A stretch of DNA of 64,000 nucleotides, from positions 434,001 to 498,000 of the forward strand of contig NZ_JAGJEA010000002.1 of assembly GCF_018100805.1 (NCBI RefSeq), written 5' to 3'. The translations under genes and the position numbers were made by a program. This document shows positions 1 to 9,781 of this stretch, piece by piece (position 1 is the first letter of the stretch; each line of letters begins with the position of its first letter). The notes under the pieces were generated by a model, which saw only the letters and a program-made list of their open reading frames with translations, did not search any database and was not told the origin of the DNA. This stretch comes from Aquimarina sp. MMG016 (GTDB lineage: Bacteria > Bacteroidota > Bacteroidia > Flavobacteriales > Flavobacteriaceae).

Positions 1-579
1 AAGCTTTTTCACCTCTCCGATTTGCATGGCACCCAGGTATACATTTCCAATTCTTACTCGTACTAATCTTAAAGTGGGAAAACCTACGGCAGAAGTCATT
101 TTTCTTACTTGTCTAAATTTACCTTCATTTAGAGTAATAGATACCCAACTTGTAGGGCCGTGTCTATCATCTCTAATTTTCTTATTCCTTTTAGGAAAAT
201 TAGGGGTTTGCTTTAATTTAAAAGCCTTACACGGTTTTGTAATATATTTTTTACCATTAAAACCAATTTCTACACCTTCTGTTATTTTCTGAATAGCTTC
301 TATAGAAATATCCCCATCTAATTGAGCATAATACTCTTTTTCAATATTTCCGCTACAAATATCATTACTTAATTTTCCATCTGTTGTTAATAACAACAAC
401 CCCTCTGATTTCTCATCAAGTCTACCAATAGCCATAATTCCTTCCGGAAATTCTCCTAATTCGCCAAGCAGTTTTTTAGAATTCTGCTTCTGACCATTAT
501 TAACAAACTGACTAAGATAACCATAGGGTTTGTATATCATGAAATGAGTATGTTGATGCTTTATATTGCAGTTTTTCAT
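1..579 (-). CDS. RluE-like rRNA pseudouridine synthase, partial at window edge
   Basis: The reading frame is open through the first base of the window, so the C-terminus is missing; 193 residues are visible. It shows the RsuA/RluB/E/F family signature: a YKPYGYLSQF segment near the start, the catalytic-loop motif GRLDEKSEGLLLLTTDG with the catalytic Asp, and the late GKFRQVRKM motif. There is no N-terminal S4 domain, and the KPYxxLxQF start resembles RluE, which modifies a uridine of 23S rRNA. The ATG at 579 is used; the next in-frame Met (MIYKPYG) is also possible because the family usually begins close to that point. Family assignment is firm, the exact target uridine is inferred. Confidence 0.85.
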   Translation of the reverse strand, partial: MKNCNIKHQHTHFMIYKPYGYLSQFVNNGQKQNSKKLLGELGEFPEGIMAIGRLDEKSEGLLLLTTDGKLSNDICSGNIEKEYYAQLDGDISIEAIQKITEGVEIGFNGKKYITKPCKAFKLKQTPNFPKRNKKIRDDRHGPTSWVSITLNEGKFRQVRKMTSAVGFPTLRLVRVRIGNVYLGAMQIGEVKKL

Positions 580-885
580 AAAATCAAATTCTTCCAAATA
601 AATAGAACAAATGTATAGAATCGAGGTTTATTACGATTTAATGAGGGTATTATTTTGGTTTTTGAATAAAATATAAATGAAATTATAAATTTTGATGTAA
701 ATTATGAATACTCATATTTTATATGTATTATGCTCCAAGTTATTGTTCAATGCTGAGTGCATCGTTCGGTTAATCAATCTGAAAAGATAAAATTCGCCAA
801 TTATTCTATTAGTGTTCCAATGACTATTTATAACTTATCTTAATATATTTTGTACCTATTAAGATCCTAAACATTAGTAAAACGA
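580..885. other. Divergent intergenic region, rluE-like / cold-shock gene
   Basis: About 306 bases between two divergent genes. It is AT-rich and must hold both promoters. A TATATTTTG stretch near 845 is one base longer than the Bacteroidota -7 consensus TAnnTTTG and could serve the cold-shock gene, which would leave a short 5' leader. I see no convincing RNA gene or protein-coding frame; a 28-codon ORF from about 703 has no supporting features. Confidence 0.4.
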
Positions 886-1335
886 ATGGCGAAATCACAG
901 CAGACTTTTAGTAAAATTGAAAAAGAAAAGAAGAAATTAAAGAAAAGAGAAGAAAAACAAAAAAAGAAGGAAGCACGCAAAGCAAATTCAAAAAAAGGTA
1001 GCGGGTTTGATAATATGATAGCTTATGTTGATGAAAATGGGCATCTTACGGATACTCCTCCAGATCCATCAAAAAAGAAAAAAGTCAAGGCAGAGCATAT
1101 TGAAATAGGAATTCCTAAAAGAGAAGAGATAGAGGTTGATCCTATTCGAAAAGGGAAAGTAGCCTTTTTTAATGATTCTAAAGGCTATGGTTTTATAAAT
1201 GAACAAGACACTCAAGAGAAGTTTTTTGTTCATGTAAACGGCCTTATGCAAGAAGTTGTAGAAGGAGATAAAGTTACTTTTGAATTAGAAAAAGGTTTAA
1301 AAGGCATGAATGCTGTTCGTGTTAAAAAGGTCTAG
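886..1335 (+). CDS. Cold-shock domain protein with basic N-terminal extension
   Basis: The last ~65 of 149 residues form a cold-shock (OB-fold) domain with both RNA-binding motifs: KGYGFI (RNP1) and FFVHV (RNP2), ending in NAVRVKKV. These proteins bind single-stranded RNA or DNA and act as RNA chaperones. The first ~80 residues are very rich in Lys and Glu, probably a disordered or coiled basic arm that adds nucleic-acid affinity. Canonical CspA is about 67-70 residues, so this is the longer CSD form common in Bacteroidota. Monocistronic, with a strong terminator directly downstream. Role as RNA chaperone is inferred from the domain. Confidence 0.9.
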   Translation: MAKSQQTFSKIEKEKKKLKKREEKQKKKEARKANSKKGSGFDNMIAYVDENGHLTDTPPDPSKKKKVKAEHIEIGIPKREEIEVDPIRKGKVAFFNDSKGYGFINEQDTQEKFFVHVNGLMQEVVEGDKVTFELEKGLKGMNAVRVKKV

Positions 1336-1363
1336 TTTCTTGTAATAAGAAAAGATAAAAACA

Positions 1364-1394
1364 AAAAAGGTTTGGTAAATTACCAAACCTTTTT
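1364..1394. terminator. Bidirectional terminator between convergent genes
   Basis: A 14-bp stem (left arm 1364-1377, right arm 1381-1394) with a 3-base loop, A-rich on the left and T-rich on the right, lies between the cold-shock gene and the M16 peptidase gene on the other strand. It fits an intrinsic terminator for both directions. Confidence 0.8.
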
Positions 1395-1419
1395 CGTTTC
1401 AATAGTTTTAAATACTAAA

Positions 1420-2811
1420 TCATTGTTTTAAAGACTTTGTTTTTACAATTTCCTGCACTTGCTGTTGAACTTTATTTTTGTCCCCAACAATTACTAAGGT
1501 CATTTTCTCTGGGTTGATATACTTTTTAGTCATTTCCTGAACCTGTTCAGGAGTAACTGCATGAATGTTCTTCACTCGATTTACTAGGTACGAATCATCT
1601 AATTCATGCATATCCAGGAATTCTAATTGATTGATTATTCCACCAGGAGTAGAATTACGTAATACGAAAATTCCGGATTCATAATTTTTGATTCCATCTA
1701 ATTCTTCTTTAGAAGGAGCCTCATTTTGAAGTCTTCTAATTTCTTTATTAATCTCATCTAGAGAGGCTCCTGTATGTTCTGTAGTTACATCAGCAACTTC
1801 AAACCATAGGCTAGACTTATAATTATTGTTTAGGGTACTTCTTGGAGAATAAGTATATCCTTTATCTTCACGGATATTACTTGTAATTCTAGAACCAAAG
1901 GACCCACCAAGTAGTGAGTTAGTTATACTTAATGCAATGTGATCTTCACTAGAAGGATCAGCAACCGGTAATCCGTAATAAATTGTAGATTGTGGAGCTT
2001 CTGGTCGATCAATAATTTTAGCGATTACTTCAGTATTCTCCTGTGCAGTTGGATAGTTCGGTTCTGGACCACTAACCATATCAGAAAAAGAAGTCTTAAC
2101 TGTCTCTATTACTCTATCTTTATCAAATTTACCGGCCACATATACTGTAGTTCGTTTAGCGCCAATATTTTCTGCATAAAACTTTTTTACATCCTCGATA
2201 GTAAAGGAATTCAATATCTCTTCTGTGGGATATATATTTCCATAAGGATGATTAGGATAAAGGTTTGCAAAAAACTCTTTAGATGCTTGTGCTTGTGGCC
2301 TTGATAATTGAACTGTAAGATTACGCTTCATATTATTTTTTAGACGATCTAGTTCAGAAGCTGGCCAGGCCGGATTTTTGACTACATCAGAAATTAATGC
2401 TAAAGCATCTGGAGTGAACTCATATAAAACCGAACAGTTCAAACTAGTATGATGTGGACTAACTCCTATATTCAGGTTTCCACCCATACCTGCCATTTTA
2501 TCGGCAATTTGTTTTGCATTTAGTGTAGTACTACCTTCCTCCAATAAATCAGCCATCAGATCCGATAACCATATTTCATTCTCTTTTTCATGAATGTTTC
2601 CGGTTTCTATACTTACTCTGATAGTAGATTTTGGTATAGATCCATAAGGAATCATTACTAAAGTTAATCCATTATCTAACTTAACAACATCTTTTTTGGG
2701 TAATGTAAAACCTTTTGGGTTGGAACCTTCTGGCGGCGTTTCTTTTTCTTGTGATGTAACAAGGGTAGTTGTTAAAAACAACAAGGTTATAATAAATATG
2801 TTCTTTTTCAT
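1420..2811 (-). CDS. M16 family peptidase homologue, non-catalytic partner subunit
   Basis: 463 residues with a signal peptide (ends near TTTLVTSQE) and the M16 (pitrilysin/processing-peptidase) fold: an N-terminal half, then the conserved C-terminal half with the RxDKGYTYSPRS-type segment. The zinc motif HxxEH expected near residue 85 is absent; the aligned stretch reads SDLMADLLEEGST. It therefore looks like the inactive subunit of a heterodimer whose active partner is the gene immediately upstream. The start ATG overlaps the upstream stop by 4 bases (ATGA), suggesting translational coupling. Periplasmic or envelope location is inferred from the signal peptide. Confidence 0.85.
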   Translation of the reverse strand: MKKNIFIITLLFLTTTLVTSQEKETPPEGSNPKGFTLPKKDVVKLDNGLTLVMIPYGSIPKSTIRVSIETGNIHEKENEIWLSDLMADLLEEGSTTLNAKQIADKMAGMGGNLNIGVSPHHTSLNCSVLYEFTPDALALISDVVKNPAWPASELDRLKNNMKRNLTVQLSRPQAQASKEFFANLYPNHPYGNIYPTEEILNSFTIEDVKKFYAENIGAKRTTVYVAGKFDKDRVIETVKTSFSDMVSGPEPNYPTAQENTEVIAKIIDRPEAPQSTIYYGLPVADPSSEDHIALSITNSLLGGSFGSRITSNIREDKGYTYSPRSTLNNNYKSSLWFEVADVTTEHTGASLDEINKEIRRLQNEAPSKEELDGIKNYESGIFVLRNSTPGGIINQLEFLDMHELDDSYLVNRVKNIHAVTPEQVQEMTKKYINPEKMTLVIVGDKNKVQQQVQEIVKTKSLKQ

Positions 2812-4220
2812 GGCTGTGTGTTTTCAGTTTTAGCTAATAGAGGGTTAACGGTTAGAATTGTTCTATTTGTTGATCTCAGATACTCTTTCACCGTTTTATT
2901 AATTAACTCAGGTGTAACTTTTTTGAACTCATCTTCAATAGAATTAATTCTTTCAGGATTGTCATCAAATAATGCAAAACTGCATAATAAATCTGCTCTT
3001 CCTAAACCAAAAGTACCACCAAGGTCATCATATAAACTCGAACGTATTTTTACAATAGCATTATCGATCATTTCTTGAGATACTCCATTACCAATTTCTG
3101 TCATTACTTCTTCAATCGCAGCAAGTACATCATCTCTGGATGTTTCATTATCATAGGTGAAATTATACATCCAAAGCATGGGGCCTTTGTAATTAAACAT
3201 ATTTCCAAGATAATTGATACCTCCACCAACTCCTGAGGTGTATCCTTTTTCTTTTTCTAATTTTTGCGTAAGTAAAGAATTATCTCCTTGCACTAATATC
3301 TGGTCTAATAATCCCATTGCATAATATTCTGGTGTACTACGCTCTGGCATATGATATGCTATGGCGATAGCGGGCTTGTTTGCTAGGGCATCGTCCTTTA
3401 CAAATTCTTTTTGTTCTTCTTGTTTAGGCTCAGAAATATCCGGAGTTTCTGGTAATTCTGAAGCAGGAATACTTGCAAAATACTTTTCAATCCAGGCTTT
3501 GGTTTCAGCCATATCAAAATCTCCAACAATAGAGATGGCAGCATTATTTGGAGCATAGAAAGTTTTAAAAAAATTATCTACATCCTCAAGGTTAGCAGCA
3601 TCAAGATCTTTTAAATCACCATAAAAATTATGTGCATTATACCAATTCGTATTAGCATACTGTGGCATATCCAACCAAGGGAATCCCCCATAAGGTTGAT
3701 TTAGTACATTAACTTTTACTTCATTTTTTACTACACCTTGTTGGTTGGTAAGATTATCCTGTGTGATAGCTAGTCCTTTCATTCGATCAGCCTCTGCCCA
3801 TAACATAGTTTCTAATTTATGTGCAGGTACAATCTCAAAATAATTAGTAAAGTCAAAACGGGTAGAACCGTTTAATACACCACCGTTTTTTTGAACAAGT
3901 TGAATAAATTCCATTTTTCCAAGATTTTGAGACCCCTGGAACATCATGTGTTCAAAAAGATGTGCAAACCCGGTACGATCTTTTGGCTCATTTCTGAAAC
4001 CAATGTTGTAATAAACTGCAACAATAGCAGTAGGAGAGGTCTTGTCTTGCGAAAGAATTACTTTTAGTCCGTTATCTAGTTTGTAATACTCTACAGGAAC
4101 TTTAAAAGCTGTAACTTCTGTTGTGGTTTCATCAGTTACAGGATCGCCTTTGTCTTTTTTACAGCTCATAATCATGGTGCTGACACAAAGAAATAAGGCT
4201 AATTTTAATGTAAGCTTCAT
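2808..4220 (-). CDS. M16 family zinc metallopeptidase, lipoprotein
   Basis: 470 residues. It begins with a lipoprotein signal peptide (lipobox MIMSC, Cys20), so it is probably membrane-anchored in the envelope. The inverted zinc motif HLFEH sits at residues 87-91, and a third ligand Glu is likely in the VVKNEVKV segment about 75 residues later, as in active M16 enzymes. The family degrades or trims peptides as a clamshell of two halves; this protein supplies the catalytic half and the following gene the inactive half. It lies 69 bases downstream of the metallo-beta-lactamase-fold gene on the same strand. Confidence 0.9.
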   Translation of the reverse strand: MKLTLKLALFLCVSTMIMSCKKDKGDPVTDETTTEVTAFKVPVEYYKLDNGLKVILSQDKTSPTAIVAVYYNIGFRNEPKDRTGFAHLFEHMMFQGSQNLGKMEFIQLVQKNGGVLNGSTRFDFTNYFEIVPAHKLETMLWAEADRMKGLAITQDNLTNQQGVVKNEVKVNVLNQPYGGFPWLDMPQYANTNWYNAHNFYGDLKDLDAANLEDVDNFFKTFYAPNNAAISIVGDFDMAETKAWIEKYFASIPASELPETPDISEPKQEEQKEFVKDDALANKPAIAIAYHMPERSTPEYYAMGLLDQILVQGDNSLLTQKLEKEKGYTSGVGGGINYLGNMFNYKGPMLWMYNFTYDNETSRDDVLAAIEEVMTEIGNGVSQEMIDNAIVKIRSSLYDDLGGTFGLGRADLLCSFALFDDNPERINSIEDEFKKVTPELINKTVKEYLRSTNRTILTVNPLLAKTENTQP

Positions 4221-4289
4221 TTTTTGATATATTAAGATGAATAATTATTTGTTTACAATTGGACTATTATAAATGGTTTTCGTTACAAA

Positions 4290-5093
4290 TTATTTCATTT
4301 TTGGGTACCAATCCAATTGTATTACTTCTATCGACTTATCTCCGGTATTTACAATTTCTTTGAATTTCCTTACGTCACTTAGCCCTTCGGTTCCTCTGTA
4401 ATGATAGGGATATACACTTTTTGGTTTAAATTCTAGAACTGCATCTGCAGCACTTTCTACAGTCATTGTATACGGAAGATTCATACAAACAAAAGCTCGA
4501 TCTATATTTTTAAGAGCTCTCATCTCCGGAATATCTTCTGTATCACCAGAAAAATACAAACGCTCACCTGCAATTGTAATGACATAACCATTTCCTCTTC
4601 CTTTATCATGAAATTTTAAAGCTTCTTCCCTTAAATTATACATCGGGATTGCTTCTATAGTGACACCCTTTATTTCTTTAGTTTCCCCATTATTAATAAT
4701 AACAAGTTGTTCTGTATATTTTGCAGGTAGTTTTTCTGCTACAGCAGCTGGAACAATAACTTTTGCTTTAGCTAAATCCAAGCTATCCAAAGTGTCAGTA
4801 TTCATATGATCCCCATGTATATCTGTAATGAGAATCATATCAGCTTTATTCATCTTTGTATAGGGTTTAGCTCCTCCGGTTGGATCAATATAGATAGACA
4901 CTCCTTCAGCCTCTATAATAGTCGAAGCGTGTTCAATTGGGATGATTTTAATAGTTTCCGGAAATTTTTCATTGATTTTAGATTCAATAGTTTCAGAAGT
5001 CAATTTTTCAGAGGAATTATCTTCTTTTTGAGTGTTTTTACAGCTAATGAACAGTAGACAAAGAGTTATAAATAATAAGTTGTAAAGTTTCAT
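4290..5093 (-). CDS. Metallo-beta-lactamase-fold hydrolase, lipoprotein (UlaG-like)
   Basis: 267 residues with a lipobox (LFISC) near residue 18. The metallo-beta-lactamase motif is visible as DIHGDHMNTD, and YFSGDTED carries the second metal-binding Asp; the late PYHYRGT contributes a histidine. The arrangement resembles the UlaG/UPF0173 branch of the superfamily, whose members include lactonases. The substrate cannot be read from sequence. It is upstream of the M16 pair and may be co-transcribed with it. Family is firm; enzymatic role is inference. Confidence 0.8.
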   Translation of the reverse strand: MKLYNLLFITLCLLFISCKNTQKEDNSSEKLTSETIESKINEKFPETIKIIPIEHASTIIEAEGVSIYIDPTGGAKPYTKMNKADMILITDIHGDHMNTDTLDSLDLAKAKVIVPAAVAEKLPAKYTEQLVIINNGETKEIKGVTIEAIPMYNLREEALKFHDKGRGNGYVITIAGERLYFSGDTEDIPEMRALKNIDRAFVCMNLPYTMTVESAADAVLEFKPKSVYPYHYRGTEGLSDVRKFKEIVNTGDKSIEVIQLDWYPKMK

Positions 5094-5269
5094 TTTAATG
5101 AGTTTTAGTAAAGTAGTTACATTTTCAATTTAAAAAATGAACCTTAGCCTTAAAAACTTTTAATGTAAGATTAACTAAGTGGGACTCTATTTTGAAGAGT
5201 CTGTTAAGTCGAAAACAAAATAGTTAGTCAGAACTTATCACAGACGAGATTAGCGCTATAAAAAGTCAT

Positions 5270-6025
5270 CTATTGATTCCACCAAAGCTTAATAGCCATC
5301 GCAATTACCATAACAATTAGAAAAAATTTGACTAATCCATCACCTTTTTTAACAGACCATCGACTGGCAATCCATCCTCCTGAAGCGTTACCCGCAGCTA
5401 ATACTAAACCATATAGATAGTCAATTTGTTGGTTGTAAATAAATATAGCTAAAGCTCCAATAGTATATATAAAAACGACTAACACTTTTACAGCATTGGA
5501 TTTGACCAATCCTATATAATTAATTGAAGTCAATGCAAGCAAGATAAATATTCCAACACCAGCTTGGATAAAACCGCCATAGATTCCTATAAAGAAAAAA
5601 GCTAATATGGATAGCCATAAATATTTACCTTTTGTACGTTCAATTACATTCTCTAAATTTACTTTAGGTTTAAAAACCATAAAAAATATAACTGTAACCA
5701 TTACAACAGCAAGAATCTTATTAAATATCTCATCATTAATATCTACAGCAATTTGTGCCCCGATAATGGAACCTATTAAGGCTGAAATCCCAAGATAAAC
5801 ACTAAAAACAGAAGGTTTTATGCCTTTACTCCTAAAACCAGCTACAGAGGTAATGGATTGAATAAAAATTCCAATTCTATTGGTTCCATTTGCTACAGCA
5901 GGAGGTAATCCCATAAAAATGAGCATTGGTAATGTTAGTAAAGAACCCCCGCCAGCTAGAGTGTTAACTACTCCAGCTATAAAACCAACAGTTGCGAGTA
6001 ATAGTAGAAGTAATGTTTCGTTCAT
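5270..6025 (-). CDS. Sulfite exporter TauE/SafE family membrane protein
   Basis: Multi-pass membrane protein of about 251 residues. The N-terminal segment GFIAGVVNTLAGGGSLL is the classic TauE/SafE signature, and a second related half follows (FFFIGIYGGFIQAGVGIF). The family exports sulfite, sulfoacetate or other organic anions. I place the start at the ATG at 6025, preceded by GGAGG three bases upstream, instead of the earlier in-frame Met at 6082, whose 19 extra residues are not typical. The divergent neighbour is a SulP anion transporter, so the pair may handle sulfur oxyanions, although TauE-family members have diverse substrates. Confidence 0.85.
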   Translation of the reverse strand: MNETLLLLLLATVGFIAGVVNTLAGGGSLLTLPMLIFMGLPPAVANGTNRIGIFIQSITSVAGFRSKGIKPSVFSVYLGISALIGSIIGAQIAVDINDEIFNKILAVVMVTVIFFMVFKPKVNLENVIERTKGKYLWLSILAFFFIGIYGGFIQAGVGIFILLALTSINYIGLVKSNAVKVLVVFIYTIGALAIFIYNQQIDYLYGLVLAAGNASGGWIASRWSVKKGDGLVKFFLIVMVIAMAIKLWWNQ

Positions 6026-6183
6026 AGACCTCCAAAAATAAGTAAAAAGTTCACTTCGATAAAAAACGTTTGGTATAAACAATCAAACTATTGTAGATTT
6101 ACAGTATCAACCAAAAAATAATTCCTGTTAAAACTTTACATAAAATAGTTCCTGTATTACAAGTCCTGAAAGGTTATACATCA

Positions 6184-7869
6184 TTGACATTAAGATCTGA
6201 TGCAATTGCTGGTGTAACGGTAGGGGTGGTGTTGATTCCGCAAGCAATGGCATATGCATTACTGATGGGAACTCCAGCTATTTATGGTTTATATGCATGT
6301 CTAATACCATTAATCCTGTATACTGTATTTGGTACTTCTAGGCAACTTAGCATCGGCCCAGTTGCAGTAACTGCTATATTAGTTATGAGTGGAGTTAGTC
6401 AACTTGCAACACCGTTTACTGAAGAGTTTACTTCTTTAGTATTGTTTTCAGGACTTTTGATTGGTTTATTACAGATAGTAATGAGCGTATTAAGAATGGG
6501 GTTTTTAGTAAATCTAATCTCTCAGCCTGTAATTTCTGGTTTTATTTCTGCTGCGGCCATCATTATTATTGTTTCTCAGTTCGAAGAAGCATTAGGTTTT
6601 AAAATTCCAGATTATAACCATACCTATCAAACGTTTTGGTATGCTGTAACACATATTACAGAAATACATTGGGTGACTTTTGTTATGTGTTCACTTTCCA
6701 TTATCACCATGATATTATTTAAAAAATGGAAACGTTCCTTTCCCGGGGCACTTTTTATATTAGTAATCACTACTTTAATTACTTACTTCTTTGGTCTTGA
6801 TAATCAAGGCGTTGCAGTAATCAAAGAAGTGCCAAAAGGATTACCTTCTTTTATTGTTCCTGAGATGAATTATAACACAATGATCGCACTAATACCTTCG
6901 GTATTGACAGTTACTTTTATCGGATATGTGGGGAGTATAGGAATAGCTAAATCTCTGGAAATGAAAAATAGAGATCATATTGTAAGACCTAATCAAGAGT
7001 TATTTGCTTTAGGAATTGCAAAAGTTGTTGGTGCTTTTTTTCAAGCAATACCAACTTCTGGGAGTTATAGCCGTTCAGCAATTAATGATGATGCAGGAGG
7101 TAAGACTTCAATGTCTACAGTAATAGCAGCTATTATGGTAGTTGTTTCATTATTATTTTTTACTTCTCTATTTTACTATGTGCCAAAAGCAGTACTTGCT
7201 GCCATTATACTGATTTCAGTATTTGGGTTGATTAATATTAGTGAAGCCAAATATCTACTAACATTACGACGAAGAGATTTCATTGTAATGATCATTACTT
7301 TTGTTGGAACATTAATTTTGGGAGTAGAAAATGGAATTTTTATAGGGGTTATTCTTTCCTTTATATTTCTTCAATATTACAGTTCCAGGCCTCATATAGC
7401 AGAGTTAGTGAACATTCCTGAGACGGATTATTATCGAAATATCAATAGGTTTCCAGATGCCATAAAATCCGAAAAAAACTTAATTATACGATTTGATGAC
7501 CAGTTGTATTTCGGTAATACCAGTTATTTTAAAGACTCTGTGATCCATTTTATCTCTCAAAGAGTCCCTAAGCCTGAGTTTTTTATATTAGACGCAACAA
7601 ATATGCACGACATTGATAGTACCGGAATTCATGTTTTGGAGGATATTCATAAATATCTTAATGATTCTAAAATTCAATTTATAATCACTGGTGCAATTGG
7701 TCCTGTTCGTGATTTTTTAAAGCGATCAGGTTTTACAGATACATTGGGAACACAACATTATTTTTTAAATATTTCGGATGCAGTAGCCTTTACAGAGCAT
7801 AAAACAAATTATAAAAAACAATTCGAAGCTGCTACACAATTTAATAAAAGAAGATCTTTTTTAGATTAG
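6184..7869 (+). CDS. SulP family inorganic anion transporter with STAS domain
   Basis: 561 residues from the TTG at 6184. The sulfate-transporter core starts with DAIAGVTVGVVLIPQAMAYA and spans about ten membrane segments; the last ~110 residues form a cytoplasmic STAS domain with the ILDATNMHDIDSTG motif. SulP proteins move sulfate, bicarbonate or other anions. The start is uncertain: in-frame codons upstream of 6184 (6121-6183) encode VPVLQVLKGYTS, which looks like genuine family sequence, yet no ATG, GTG or TTG precedes it before the stop at 6094-6096. Divergent from the TauE-like gene, sharing a short promoter region. Confidence 0.88.
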   Translation: MTLRSDAIAGVTVGVVLIPQAMAYALLMGTPAIYGLYACLIPLILYTVFGTSRQLSIGPVAVTAILVMSGVSQLATPFTEEFTSLVLFSGLLIGLLQIVMSVLRMGFLVNLISQPVISGFISAAAIIIIVSQFEEALGFKIPDYNHTYQTFWYAVTHITEIHWVTFVMCSLSIITMILFKKWKRSFPGALFILVITTLITYFFGLDNQGVAVIKEVPKGLPSFIVPEMNYNTMIALIPSVLTVTFIGYVGSIGIAKSLEMKNRDHIVRPNQELFALGIAKVVGAFFQAIPTSGSYSRSAINDDAGGKTSMSTVIAAIMVVVSLLFFTSLFYYVPKAVLAAIILISVFGLINISEAKYLLTLRRRDFIVMIITFVGTLILGVENGIFIGVILSFIFLQYYSSRPHIAELVNIPETDYYRNINRFPDAIKSEKNLIIRFDDQLYFGNTSYFKDSVIHFISQRVPKPEFFILDATNMHDIDSTGIHVLEDIHKYLNDSKIQFIITGAIGPVRDFLKRSGFTDTLGTQHYFLNISDAVAFTEHKTNYKKQFEAATQFNKRRSFLD

Positions 7870-8132
7870 AGGCATTACTACTTATTATTTGGCACGCAAC
7901 TATTTTGTAGACGTAACATCTTTAGGATGCTATTTGCTAATCTTTTGTTAATAAAAAGTAAGGACAAAATATAGATTTATGAATCTGAAGAATGAAAAAT
8001 TTAGATTTTTAAAGATAATACAATAAAAACATAGTATTTGTGATCTTTAGGTGATTAACTCGTTAATAGATTATAAACTAAAAGTTAAACTTCTAAAAAA
8101 AATATTTACCTTTATGTTGAATTATCTTACAA

Positions 8133-8705
8133 TTGGACAAGGGGATACTAATAACAAATCATTATTTCATCAAGAACATACAAGAAGGTAATCAGGAAGC
8201 CTTTAAAGTTCTTTTTGATTTATACTACACCAAATTATTGCATGTAGCATATTCCTATGTTCCTAATAAAGAGGATGCAGAAGAAATAGTACAGGATGTT
8301 TTTCTAAAAGCTTGGAAAAAGAGAAAGAATATTACTACCAATATTAATGGGTATCTTTTTAAGATTACTAAAAATTCTTGTCTGGATTATTTGAGGTCGA
8401 AAAAATATAAACTCAGTAGTGCTAATAATATAGAACAATTAGAAGCATTTATAAATCACAAAGCATTAAAGGATGAGCAAACCTCTTTAATTATTGAAAA
8501 AGAATTAGCGCAAAGAATTCAAGAATGTATCAAACTTCTTCCAGCAAAATGCCAAAAAGTATTCATTAAGAGTAGAATAGATGGCCTAAAAAATAAAGAA
8601 ATATCAGATGAATTAGATATTTCAATTAAAACTGTGGAAAATCATATGTCCAAAGCTCTTAAATATATGCGCCTTCATTTAAGAGAATTCTTATCTATTT
8701 TATAA
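8133..8705 (+). CDS. ECF-family RNA polymerase sigma factor (FecI-like)
   Basis: 190 residues with sigma-70 region 2 (DAEEIVQDVFLKAWKKR) and region 4 helix-turn-helix (KNKEISDELDISIKTVENHM). Sigma factors of this type in Bacteroidota sit beside a FecR anti-sigma and a SusC/FecA-like receptor, as here, and drive transcription of the receptor operon when substrate binds outside. The only reasonable start is TTG at 8133, because the frame has no ATG before the stop at 8118-8120. FecR follows after 69 bases. Confidence 0.92.
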   Translation: MDKGILITNHYFIKNIQEGNQEAFKVLFDLYYTKLLHVAYSYVPNKEDAEEIVQDVFLKAWKKRKNITTNINGYLFKITKNSCLDYLRSKKYKLSSANNIEQLEAFINHKALKDEQTSLIIEKELAQRIQECIKLLPAKCQKVFIKSRIDGLKNKEISDELDISIKTVENHMSKALKYMRLHLREFLSIL

Positions 8706-8774
8706 AAAAATAACAAATTTCATAGGGGGTACTTGTTTTTTTTACGTCTTTATTAATAATAAGGCGATAAAGTA

Positions 8775-9755
8775 ATGCAAGAGAAAGACCTCATAAAGTA
8801 TATTAAAGGAGAAACAAACTCTCAAGAAAAGAGAAGGATAATTGAATGGATAAGAAAAGATTATAACAATCAAAAATTGTATAATAATCTGAAAGCTGAA
8901 TATGTAGCTTCTACATTTGATAACTCTGATCACATTGATATAGAGAAAAAGTATCAGATTTTTTGTTCTAAAAAAATAAAAAAACAGAAGTATCAATATA
9001 CGGGCATAGTTGCTGTATTATTAATACCACTAATTGCATGGCAACTGTATACTTATTTTTCTTATAATCCAATAGTAAATGATCCGGTTAAGATATCAGA
9101 ATATTCTTCTATAATTAATATTAGTACTAAATCGGGAGGAAAAAAGAAAGTAACATTGCCTGATGGTTCTGTAATTACATTAAATGCAGAAAGTAAACTT
9201 AGTTATCCAAATAGATTTAGTGATAGCACAAGATCTGTAACCTTGATAGGAGAGGCGTTTTTTGATATCAAGAGAGATATAGCTAAACCATTTATTGTAC
9301 ATACAGATGATTTAAAAGTGAAAGTGCTGGGAACATCATTTAATATTAAATCATATCCTGATGATGAAAAGATCGAAACAACATTAGTAACAGGAAAAGT
9401 AGAATTATTACAAGAGAAAATTGAAGAACCTATTGTGCTTGAGCCATCACATCGAGCTACTTTTAATAAAGAAAAAAGTAATATTAAAATTGAGAAAGTA
9501 AACTCAAGAAATATTATTGCCTGGAAACAAGGGAAACTTATATTTAATCAAACACCTCTTAAACAAGTAGTATTAGATCTGAATAGAAAATATGGTGCTG
9601 ATTTTATTATAAAATCGGATACACTTTTACAATATAAATATACTGGTGTATTTAATAATAACCAATCACTTGAAGAGGTGTTAGAAATTCTTAAACTTTC
9701 ATCACGCATAAATTACAAATACCTAAATAACAAAGTTATGTTGGAATCACAATAG
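8775..9755 (+). CDS. FecR family anti-sigma factor with DUF4974 domain
   Basis: 326 residues. The cytoplasmic N-terminal part (to ~residue 75) binds the sigma factor; one membrane helix follows (GIVAVLLIPLIAWQLYTYF). The periplasmic FecR domain holds KKKVTLPDGSVITLNAESKL and ends in a DUF4974 (STN-like) domain, FNQTPLKQVVLDLNRKYG. By analogy with FecR it relays the state of the outer-membrane receptor to the sigma factor encoded just upstream. A GGGGTAC motif lies at 8726-8732, upstream of its start, and again at 9764-9770 after its stop. Confidence 0.92.
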   Translation: MQEKDLIKYIKGETNSQEKRRIIEWIRKDYNNQKLYNNLKAEYVASTFDNSDHIDIEKKYQIFCSKKIKKQKYQYTGIVAVLLIPLIAWQLYTYFSYNPIVNDPVKISEYSSIINISTKSGGKKKVTLPDGSVITLNAESKLSYPNRFSDSTRSVTLIGEAFFDIKRDIAKPFIVHTDDLKVKVLGTSFNIKSYPDDEKIETTLVTGKVELLQEKIEEPIVLEPSHRATFNKEKSNIKIEKVNSRNIIAWKQGKLIFNQTPLKQVVLDLNRKYGADFIIKSDTLLQYKYTGVFNNNQSLEEVLEILKLSSRINYKYLNNKVMLESQ

Positions 9756-9781
9756 ATAAAAAAGGGGTACATGATCAAAGA

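Noticed and set aside
703..789. 28-codon ORF in the rluE/cold-shock spacer
   Set aside because: No recognisable feature, and it probably reflects chance in non-coding sequence.
5183..5201. 6-bp hairpin downstream of the TauE-like gene
   Set aside because: The stem is short, has no T-tract and is not clearly better than chance in this AT-rich DNA.
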